From an uncultured Pseudomonadota bacterium (GTDB lineage: Bacteria > Pseudomonadota > Gammaproteobacteria > Burkholderiales > Casimicrobiaceae), in contig CALFEY010000369.1 in assembly GCA_937958295.1 (NCBI GenBank), positions 1 through 10,724 of the forward strand: a stretch of DNA of 10,724 nt, in the 5' to 3' direction. Below, one piece after another: positions 5,848-10,724 of the stretch (within the stretch, counting starts at the first letter, position 1; every line of letters begins with the position of its first letter). Position numbers and translations under genes: made by a program. The notes under the pieces were generated by a model. The model did not search any database. It was not told where the DNA came from and was given only the letters and a program-made list of their open reading frames with translations.

Positions 5848-6642
5848 CTAGACCAAGCCCGCGCTCGCGAGTGCGGGCCGCCAGCACCGGCGGGCGAGCT
5901 TGCCGAAGCCGGTGGCCTTGGGATGGAGCTCGTTCGCCCAGTCGTCGGGGGCGAGCGTGCCGCGGCTGTCCACGAACACGACCCGGCCGCCATAGCGGGT
6001 CTGCAGCTCCGCCAGCCGTCGCGAGAACTGGTCGATGAGGTAGCGCACGCAGGCGGCCCGCAGGGGCGCAGGCACCCCCGCGGCCAGCAACGCAGGCTTG
6101 AGCCAGGCCTGGTTGCCGATCACCGCCTTGCCCGTAGGCAGGGCGTAGTCGTAGTTGTGCAGGTAGATGCGCGCCGAGGCTGGCACGTGCGCCGCCACGA
6201 GGTCGATGAGCTGGATGTGGGATTGCTTGACGCGGTCGAACAGCGTGTCGATCGACCCCTCGCCGGGGCCATGGTTGAAGCAGGCATCCTCGGAGGTGCA
6301 GGCGCTGCAGTCCATGCCCAGGAGCGGGCGCAGGTCGGTGAAGCCCGCGAAGTCGTTGCCGCCGCCGGAGACGAAGACCGCGGAGCAGCCGGTGCCGTAG
6401 CGCTCGAGCGCGCCGGCAATGAGCGGGGCGTACACGCCGTCGACGTAGTCGAAGGCCTCGGCGCCGTTGTTGCCGAAGGCGAGCAGGGTATGGCCGCGTG
6501 GCGCCACGAGCCGGGCGAGGGCGGAGGCGAGCGACCCGCCGGGCAACGGGTACCAGAACCAGGAGTCACCGATGGCGAGGATCGAGGGGACCGCCCCCTC
6601 GCTGCGCATCAGCGGTTCGTGCCAGTAGAGGTTATCGGCCAT
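5848..6642 (-). CDS. SGNH/GDSL-type hydrolase
   Basis: A 264-residue serine esterase or lipase-like hydrolase. Block I is AIGDSWFWYP with the nucleophile Ser27. Block II is represented by FGNNG (57-60), block III by SGGGNDF with Asn96, and block V by DDWANELHP with His240 and an Asp at 233-234. These cover the four conserved SGNH residues. There is no signal peptide, so it is predicted to be cytoplasmic, although many relatives are exported. Four cysteines lie at 86, 112, 115 and 121, three of them in a CxxCx5C cluster directly after block III. This is unusual for a cytoplasmic esterase and could be a metal site or a disulfide pair. The ATG at 6642 has only a poor ribosome site. Substrate unknown; the gene stands alone, convergent with the transglycosylase gene. 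Confidence 0.88.
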   Translation of the reverse strand: MADNLYWHEPLMRSEGAVPSILAIGDSWFWYPLPGGSLASALARLVAPRGHTLLAFGNNGAEAFDYVDGVYAPLIAGALERYGTGCSAVFVSGGGNDFAGFTDLRPLLGMDCSACTSEDACFNHGPGEGSIDTLFDRVKQSHIQLIDLVAAHVPASARIYLHNYDYALPTGKAVIGNQAWLKPALLAAGVPAPLRAACVRYLIDQFSRRLAELQTRYGGRVVFVDSRGTLAPDDWANELHPKATGFGKLARRCWRPALASAGLV

Positions 6643-6783
6643 GCCTCGCGATCCTGCGCGCGGTGCGCCCGGCGAAGGCGCCCTCCTGTGCGCGCAACGC
6701 CACGATAGGTCGGCGGCACGCGGGCGGTCAACGCGAATAATCCCGTGTCGGCGCGAGCGGAACCGGGACTGTGGACGGTCGCG
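6643..6783. other. Gap between SGNH hydrolase and short lipoprotein genes
   Basis: These 141 nt lie between two minus-strand genes. I checked whether the missing part of the DUF4440 domain of the upstream gene continues here in another frame. The minus frames are open for 40-60 codons but are Arg/Ser-rich and show no domain residues, so I see no gene and no clear terminator. The promoter of the SGNH hydrolase gene should be here; I could not pick it out. Confidence 0.4.
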
Positions 6784-7053
6784 CTACGATGCCTTCGGAC
6801 AGTCGCAAACGTCGTTGGCCGCCTCGACGGCCGGTTTGCCGACGAGCGGCGCCGGGCCGGTGAAGAAGACCGCATCGGCGCAGAGCGTTCCTGCAAAGGC
6901 CGCATGATCGCGATCGGCCATCGACATCGCGAAGGCCTGCTCGGCACGGGTGACCTGCGCCTGCAGGTCCGCCGGCGGCGTCTGGTCGCGCGTGCCGGCG
7001 CAGGCGGCGAGCAGGAGCGATGCGGCAAGGGCGAGCGCACGGAGCGGAGGCAT
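6784..7053 (-). CDS. Short lipoprotein with an incomplete DUF4440/SnoaL-like domain
   Basis: An 89-residue product. Residues 1-18 are a lipoprotein signal (LRALALAASLLLAAC, lipid Cys18). From about residue 33 the sequence resembles the start of a DUF4440 (NTF2/SnoaL-like) domain: an AEQAFAMSMADRDHAAFAGTL helix, then DAVFFTG and PLVGKPAVEAA. The domain then stops: the Trp-containing strands that should follow are missing, and the protein ends with NDVCDCPKAS. Full-length relatives are about 150 residues. The Cys-rich end resembles the tail I associate with complete family members, which suggests an in-frame internal deletion rather than a simple premature stop. The ATG at 7053 is chosen for the signal peptide; its ribosome site is poor. 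The gene is divergent from the GMC oxidoreductase gene, 84 nt away. It may be non-functional. Confidence 0.6.
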   Translation of the reverse strand: MPPLRALALAASLLLAACAGTRDQTPPADLQAQVTRAEQAFAMSMADRDHAAFAGTLCADAVFFTGPAPLVGKPAVEAANDVCDCPKAS

Positions 7054-7123
7054 GTCGACGACCGAGGGAGGGGACCGCACCGAGCATGCCCGAACCGCGG
7101 CGGACGAGCGCATGGCACGCGCG

Positions 7124-7129
7124 TAACAT
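7124..7129 (+). promoter_or_regulatory. Candidate -10 element of the GMC oxidoreductase gene
   Basis: TAACAT ends eight bases before the ATG at 7138. Normal spacing from a -10 element puts the transcription start at about 7136, so the mRNA would be leaderless or nearly so. This agrees with the absence of any Shine-Dalgarno sequence before this ATG. No good -35 hexamer is seen. Confidence 0.35.
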
Positions 7130-7137
7130 GGCGGCGC

Positions 7138-8811
7138 ATGGAGACCTTCGACTACGTGATCGTGGGGGCAGGAACGGCCGGCTGCCTGCTCGCGAACCGG
7201 CTCTCGGCCGATCCCGCAACGCGGGTGCTGCTGCTCGAGGCGGGCGGCCGCGACAACTACCACTGGATCCACGTCCCGATCGGGTACCTCTACTGCATCG
7301 GCAATCCGCGCACCGACTGGCGCTACCGCACGCGACCGGAGCCGGGCCTCAACGGCCGGGAGCTCCTCTATCCGCGCGGCCGCGTGCTCGGCGGCTGCTC
7401 CTCGATCAACGGCATGATCTATATGCGCGGGCAGCGCGAGGACTACGACGGGTGGGCGCAGGCCACCGGCGACCCCGGCTGGCGGTGGGAGGCGGTGCTG
7501 CCGCTGTTCCGTCGTACCGAGGATCACTATCGCGGCGCCAGCGAGTTCCATGGCGCGGGCGGCGAGTGGCGGGTGGAGGCGCAGCGACTGCGCTGGGACC
7601 TGCTGGACGCGTTCGTCGAAGCCTGCGTGCAGAGCGGCATTCCGCGCACCGACGATTTCAACCGCGGCGACAACTTCGGCGTGGGCTACTTCGAGGTCAA
7701 CCAGCGGCGCGGCATCCGCTGGAATGCCTCCAAGGCGTTCCTGCGGCCGGTGGCGTCCCGCGCCAACCTCGCGGTGCGCACCGATGCGCAGGTGGAGAAG
7801 CTGGTGCTCGATGGGCGGCGCTGCACCGGCCTCGTCTATCGGTCGGGGGGACAACGCCATGAGGTGCGGGCCGCGCACGAAGTGGTCCTGGCGGCCGGCG
7901 CGGTCAATACGCCGCAGCTCCTCGAGCTGTCGGGGATCGGTCGTCCCGACGTCCTCGCCGCGGCCGGCATCGCGGTGGCGCATGCCCTGCCTGGCGTGGG
8001 CGAGAACCTGCAGGACCATCTGCAACTGCGCTCGGTGATGAAGGTGCGCGGCGTGCGCACGCTCAACACGCGCGCCGGCAGCCTCGTGGGCAAGCTCGGC
8101 ATCGCCTTCGAGTACGCTTGGCGGCGCGGCGGACCGATGAGCATGGCGCCATCGCAGCTCGGCGTGTTCGCGCGCTCTGCCACCGACGTCGCGCGACCCG
8201 ACCTCGAGTATCACGTGCAGCCGCTCTCGCTGCCCAAGTTCGGCGATCCGCTGCACGCCTTCGATGCCTTCACGGCGAGCGTGTGCAACCTCCGGCCCAC
8301 GTCGCGCGGCAGCGTTCACATCGCGTCCCCGGACCCGTTCGCCGCGCCGTGCATCGCGCCCAACTACCTTGCCACCGAGGAGGATCGCCGCATCGCTGTG
8401 TCGTCGCTGCGCCTCACGCGCCGGATCGCCGCGGCCCCGGCGCTCGCCCGCTATGCGCCGGAGGAGATCCTGCCGGGCCCGACCGTGCAGAGCGACGAGG
8501 CGCTCGCGCGTGCCGCGGGCGACATCGGCACCACGATCTTCCATCCGGTGGGGACGTGCCGCATGGGCCGCGATGGCGAGCCGGGTGCGGTCGTCGATGC
8601 GCGCCTGCGCGTGCAGGGCGTGGCCGGGCTGCGTGTGGTGGATGCCTCGGTGATGCCCACGATCACGTCGGGGAATACGAACTCGCCCACGCTCATGATC
8701 GCCGAGCGGGCGGCCCTGCTCATGCGTGAGGATCGCGCGGCGCGCGAGTCTGCTGCGGTTGCGCCGAGCCCAGGCACGCGCGCGGAAGAGCGCGTGGCGA
8801 TGCTGCCGTGA
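7138..8811 (+). CDS. GMC-family FAD-dependent oxidoreductase (choline/alcohol dehydrogenase-like)
   Basis: A 557-residue flavoprotein of the glucose-methanol-choline family. The N-terminal dinucleotide-binding motif is VIVGAGTAG (GxGxxG at 10-15), followed by the ribose-binding LLLEAGGRD (31-39). GMC signature 1 spans residues 78-98 (YPRGRVLGG...YMRG) and signature 2 is GAVNTPQLLELSGIG (254-268). The C-terminal catalytic region has FHPVGTCRMG with His469 and SGNTNSP with Asn513, the expected active-site pair. Length equals choline dehydrogenase (BetA, about 556), but no BetB or BetI neighbour exists, so it is more safely called an alcohol dehydrogenase of unknown substrate. The ATG at 7138 is chosen because the flavin motif then starts at residue 7; the open frame extends to 6745 without homology. 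The stop overlaps the next gene's start by four bases. Residues after about 530 form an Ala/Arg-rich tail. Confidence 0.93.
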   Translation: METFDYVIVGAGTAGCLLANRLSADPATRVLLLEAGGRDNYHWIHVPIGYLYCIGNPRTDWRYRTRPEPGLNGRELLYPRGRVLGGCSSINGMIYMRGQREDYDGWAQATGDPGWRWEAVLPLFRRTEDHYRGASEFHGAGGEWRVEAQRLRWDLLDAFVEACVQSGIPRTDDFNRGDNFGVGYFEVNQRRGIRWNASKAFLRPVASRANLAVRTDAQVEKLVLDGRRCTGLVYRSGGQRHEVRAAHEVVLAAGAVNTPQLLELSGIGRPDVLAAAGIAVAHALPGVGENLQDHLQLRSVMKVRGVRTLNTRAGSLVGKLGIAFEYAWRRGGPMSMAPSQLGVFARSATDVARPDLEYHVQPLSLPKFGDPLHAFDAFTASVCNLRPTSRGSVHIASPDPFAAPCIAPNYLATEEDRRIAVSSLRLTRRIAAAPALARYAPEEILPGPTVQSDEALARAAGDIGTTIFHPVGTCRMGRDGEPGAVVDARLRVQGVAGLRVVDASVMPTITSGNTNSPTLMIAERAALLMREDRAARESAAVAPSPGTRAEERVAMLP

Positions 8812-9704
8812 GCGGGCCGGCGCCTGCCCTGGGCACGGCGCCCCGCACGGGTCCGGCGGACGGGCCGACCGGTGCGCGCGTGGTGATTGGCGTGAAGAGC
8901 GGCGCCGCCACGCTCGCCTGCGAGGTGGTCGGCACGGGCCCGCCCGTGGTTTTCCTGCACGCGGGTGTGGGGGATCGCCGCATGTGGAATGCGCAGGTGG
9001 ACGCCGCCGCCGCCATGGGCTGGCGGGCCGCCGCCTACGACCGCCGCGGCTTCGGCGACTCGCTGCACGCCGACGAACGCTACTCGCACGTGGCCGACCT
9101 CGTGGCCGTGATCGACCGGATCGCGGGCGGCACGCCGGCGGTCGTCGTGGGCTGCTCGCAGGGCGGGCGCATCGCGCTCGACACGGCCCTTGCGCATCCG
9201 CAGCGCGTCGCCGCGCTGGTGCTGGTGGCGCCGGCGGTGAGCGGCGCGCCGCCGGTGGAGGTCTTTCCGCCTGCCATCGAACGGCTCCTCGAGCGGATGG
9301 AAGCCGTGGAGACGAGCGCCGACGTGGACGCCATCAACGCGGTGGAGGCCCATATGTGGCTCGACGGGCCGCTCGCGCGCGAGGGCCGCGTGAGCGGTGC
9401 GGCGCGCGAGCTGTTCCTGGCGATGAACGACATCGCCCTGCGGGCGGAAGCGCGCGGCGAGGAAGTGCCGCCGCCTGCGGCCTACGATCGCGTGGGCGAG
9501 ATCGCCGCGCGTACCCTCGTGCTGTACGGCGATCTGGACTTTCCCCATTTCGCGCAGCGTTGCGCGCACCTGGCCACCACGATTGCACGAGCGCGCCTGG
9601 TGCGCCTGGTGGGGATGGCGCATCTGCCCAGCGTGGAGGCGCCGGCCGCCTTCAACGACGTGCTCCTGCCGTTCCTGGGCGAGGTGCGCCCGCCCCGGGA
9701 GTAG
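8808..9704 (+). CDS. Alpha/beta-fold hydrolase
   Basis: A 298-residue cytoplasmic hydrolase. The oxyanion-hole region is VVFLHAGVGD (47-56). The nucleophile elbow is VVGCSQGG with Ser117 (GxSxG). The acid is Asp242 or Asp244 in LVLYGDLDFPHF, and the histidine is His272 in GMAHLPSVEAP, completing the triad. YDRRGFGDS (78-85) is the usual strand-4 motif. The GTG start shares GTGA with the stop of the GMC gene, indicating translational coupling in one operon. The first 24 residues are Pro/Gly/Ala-rich and lie before the fold, so the true start could be the GTG at 8880; neither start has a good ribosome site. The fold covers esterases, enol-lactonases, C-C hydrolases and dehalogenases; the substrate cannot be assigned. 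Coupling suggests it handles a compound related to the GMC substrate or product. Confidence 0.9.
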   Translation: MSGPAPALGTAPRTGPADGPTGARVVIGVKSGAATLACEVVGTGPPVVFLHAGVGDRRMWNAQVDAAAAMGWRAAAYDRRGFGDSLHADERYSHVADLVAVIDRIAGGTPAVVVGCSQGGRIALDTALAHPQRVAALVLVAPAVSGAPPVEVFPPAIERLLERMEAVETSADVDAINAVEAHMWLDGPLAREGRVSGAARELFLAMNDIALRAEARGEEVPPPAAYDRVGEIAARTLVLYGDLDFPHFAQRCAHLATTIARARLVRLVGMAHLPSVEAPAAFNDVLLPFLGEVRPPRE

Positions 9705-9750
9705 AGGCCGCCGGCGACTTGTCGCAAGGCTGGGGGTGAAGGGCGTGGCG

Positions 9751-10056
9751 CTACGGTATGCCCGCGCCCAGGTCTACGCGCAGCACCCGCGCGCCCAGGA
9801 GGTTCACGGTGCCGCGGCGGCGATTGTCGCCGGTGTCGCTGTAGTCGAAGCGATAGACGCGGTTCACGCGCATGCGGCCATCCTCGTCGCGGGCGGGGCG
9901 CACGCGCTCGAGGGCCACGGTATCGTCCAGGAAGAGAAAGCCGGCGGCCACGCATGCCGGGCGAATGGCGGCATTGGCGGCCTCGCGCGCCTTAAGACTG
10001 TCCCAGACGAACCAGCCGACCGCCGCCGCGACCGCCAGTGCCGCGAGCTCCAGCAC
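9751..10056 (-). CDS. DUF3301 small membrane protein
   Basis: A 101-residue protein with one N-terminal membrane segment (about residues 3-18) and a small cytoplasmic domain. It shows the DUF3301 pattern: VWDSLKAREAA (17-27), an Ala-rich helix with Cys35, FLFLDDTVALERVRPARDEDGR (40-61), VYRFDYSDTG (67-76) and RRGTVNLLGARV (80-91). Function unknown. The start is a GTG at 10056, 25 nt after the CHRD gene's stop and in the same direction, so co-transcription is likely; the ribosome site is weak (GGCGAG, about 12 nt upstream). It converges on the alpha/beta hydrolase gene with a 46-nt gap, which holds only a weak 5-bp hairpin (GCGAC-TT-GTCGC, 9714-9725). Confidence 0.85.
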   Translation of the reverse strand: MLELAALAVAAAVGWFVWDSLKAREAANAAIRPACVAAGFLFLDDTVALERVRPARDEDGRMRVNRVYRFDYSDTGDNRRRGTVNLLGARVLRVDLGAGIP

Positions 10057-10081
10057 GATGGTGACCGACTCGCCGAGGCGC

Positions 10082-10513
10082 CTAGCGTCCTAGGATCTGC
10101 GCCCGCACCTCGCCCGCCGGATGCTTGGCGCTGTGCACGTTCAGATACAGGTTGCCGGCCTTGTAGGCGGCGTACTGCGCTTCGGTGAGCACGGCGTTGT
10201 CGGGCGCCACGAAGGCGTTGTCGGAAATGCGCTTCAACGGTACGACCACCGGACCGTTGGTTCCCGCGGCGCCCTGGTGGATGTGCGCCATCGTGGGCGC
10301 CATGCCTACCACGCTCAGCGTGACGGTCACGCTGCGATCGGCGGCAATGTTGACCACGCCGGTGCCGTAGGCTTGCGTGGGCACGGGCGGCACTTCGCTG
10401 CTGCCGTACAGGCGCACCTGCTGGCCCGATTCTTCGTAGGCCATGCCGGCGCAACCGGCAAGCACCAGCGTGCTGGCGAGGGCGAGGCCGGTAACGAGGC
10501 GGCGGCAGTTCAT
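10082..10513 (-). CDS. CHRD-domain lipoprotein
   Basis: A 143-residue exported lipoprotein. The signal is MNCRRLVTGLALASTLVLAGC with lipid Cys21. The CHRD domain covers about 32-141: SSEVPPV (38-44), YGTGVVNIAADRSVTVTLSVVGM (49-71), the diagnostic AHIHQGAAGTNGPVVVPL (76-93), LTEAQYAAYKAGNLYLNVHS (109-128) and HPAGEVRAQI (131-140). CHRD domains were first described in chordin; in bacteria they occur in small secreted proteins of unknown role. The ATG at 10513 is chosen over an in-frame ATG at 10525 because GGAGAG (10518-10523) lies four bases upstream and the signal peptide then starts correctly. The start overlaps the stop of the preceding gene (ATGA). Confidence 0.9.
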   Translation of the reverse strand: MNCRRLVTGLALASTLVLAGCAGMAYEESGQQVRLYGSSEVPPVPTQAYGTGVVNIAADRSVTVTLSVVGMAPTMAHIHQGAAGTNGPVVVPLKRISDNAFVAPDNAVLTEAQYAAYKAGNLYLNVHSAKHPAGEVRAQILGR

Positions 10514-10724
10514 GGGTCTCTCCATGGAGGGGGCGTGGGCGCGAACGGCGCATACGATAACACCGTGCCTGTCCCCTTCGTTCCCGGGCGCGGCGGGCGC
10601 ACCATCGTGGCCACGAGATGCTCGAGCAGACGCTGCGGGTCGTCGCAGCGGCCCGTATGCGCGGGCGAGCACTGCACGATGGCGCTGCGCGGCGCGGTGA
10701 GCCAGCGAAAGCGCTCGCGCGAGG
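10510..10724 (-). CDS. 3' end of a DUF3037-like gene (partial)
   Basis: The minus strand is open from the window edge to a TGA at 10510-10512, giving 70 complete codons. The first part, RFRWLTAPRSAIVQCSPAHTG followed by CDDPQRLLEHLVATMV, strongly resembles the conserved C-terminal part of DUF3037 proteins, a family of unknown function; the rest lies beyond the window. After that the frame continues for about 28 residues (RPPRPGTKGTGTVLSYAPFA...) that look unlike a folded domain and include a repeat-like element. The stop overlaps the CHRD start as ATGA. Either the tail is a late addition to this protein, or the overlap is accidental. Confidence 0.6.
   Translation of the reverse strand, partial: SRERFRWLTAPRSAIVQCSPAHTGRCDDPQRLLEHLVATMVRPPRPGTKGTGTVLSYAPFAPTPPPWRDP
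10565..10578. repeat. Possible dispersed repeat fragment (GTGCCTGTCCCCTT)
   Basis: GTGCCTGTCCCCTT resembles a short motif that I recall in many copies, often near stem-loops, in beta- and deltaproteobacterial genomes, sometimes with REP-associated tyrosine transposases. It is less GC-rich than its surroundings and interrupts otherwise coding-like sequence. I see only this one copy in the window, so its repeat nature rests on memory, not on evidence here. Confidence 0.3.

Noticed and set aside
4923..6038. A 371-codon + frame starting in the transglycosylase leader
   Set aside because: It runs through the transglycosylase gene in a different frame, becomes Arg/Pro-rich and lacks any motif; it has no ribosome site at its start.
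6609..7139. Continuation of the DUF4440 domain in another minus frame, as a simple frameshift
   Set aside because: The alternative frames downstream of 6810 lack the expected Trp-rich strands and have poor codon use for this genome.
1..10724. CRISPR array, insertion sequence, prophage, integron or defence system
   Set aside because: No regularly spaced repeats, transposase, integrase, phage or nuclease motifs were seen in any frame; the genes are ordinary metabolic and envelope functions with similar base composition throughout.

Overview
The window looks like a stretch of chromosome from a GC-rich betaproteobacterium, probably Burkholderiales-like. The basis is the very high GC content, a Bug-family solute-binding protein, a two-zinc-motif thioredoxin 2, a DUF3301 protein, a bactofilin, and -10-like TAGAAT/TAACAT elements just before start codons. 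This is inference from gene content; no marker gene fixes the taxon. I see no rRNA, tRNA, CRISPR array, transposase, phage gene or toxin-antitoxin pair.

Layout, left to right. (1) A DUF4397 repeat lipoprotein on the + strand (139-1440) runs towards a minus-strand pair: a Bug/TctC-type periplasmic binding protein (1982-2950) followed 29 nt later by thioredoxin 2, trxC (1527-1952). The convergent gap holds two strong palindromes and a short tandem repeat that reaches the trxC stop codon. (2) A divergent intergenic region with several palindromes leads to a bactofilin (3195-3809), then a DapA-superfamily protein closely resembling L-2-keto-3-deoxyarabonate dehydratase (3909-4832). (3) A 286-nt structured gap precedes a small membrane-anchored lytic transglycosylase (5119-5829). 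It converges on a minus-strand SGNH hydrolase (5848-6642), with a GC hairpin exactly between the two stop codons. (4) A short minus-strand lipoprotein with a shortened DUF4440/SnoaL-like domain (6784-7053) is divergent from a GMC flavin oxidoreductase (7138-8811). That gene shares four bases (GTGA) with an alpha/beta hydrolase (8808-9704). (5) A minus-strand cluster closes the window: the 3' end of a DUF3037-type gene, a CHRD-domain lipoprotein (10082-10513) and a DUF3301 membrane protein (9751-10056).

Few genes obviously work together. The best functional units are the GMC oxidoreductase with its overlapping alpha/beta hydrolase (probable coupled catabolic enzymes, substrate unknown), the binding protein with trxC (probable co-transcription, no clear functional link), and the DUF3037-CHRD-DUF3301 run. 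The bactofilin and the lytic transglycosylase both belong to envelope or cell-shape biology but are not in one operon.

I found no convincing undescribed multi-gene system. The observations most worth a second look are the DUF4440 lipoprotein that seems to have lost the middle of its domain, the DUF3037 gene whose C-terminal tail appears to be encoded by a dispersed-repeat-like sequence, the structured leader before the transglycosylase, a possibly leaderless start of the GMC gene, and the palindromes in the 2951-3194 divergent region.
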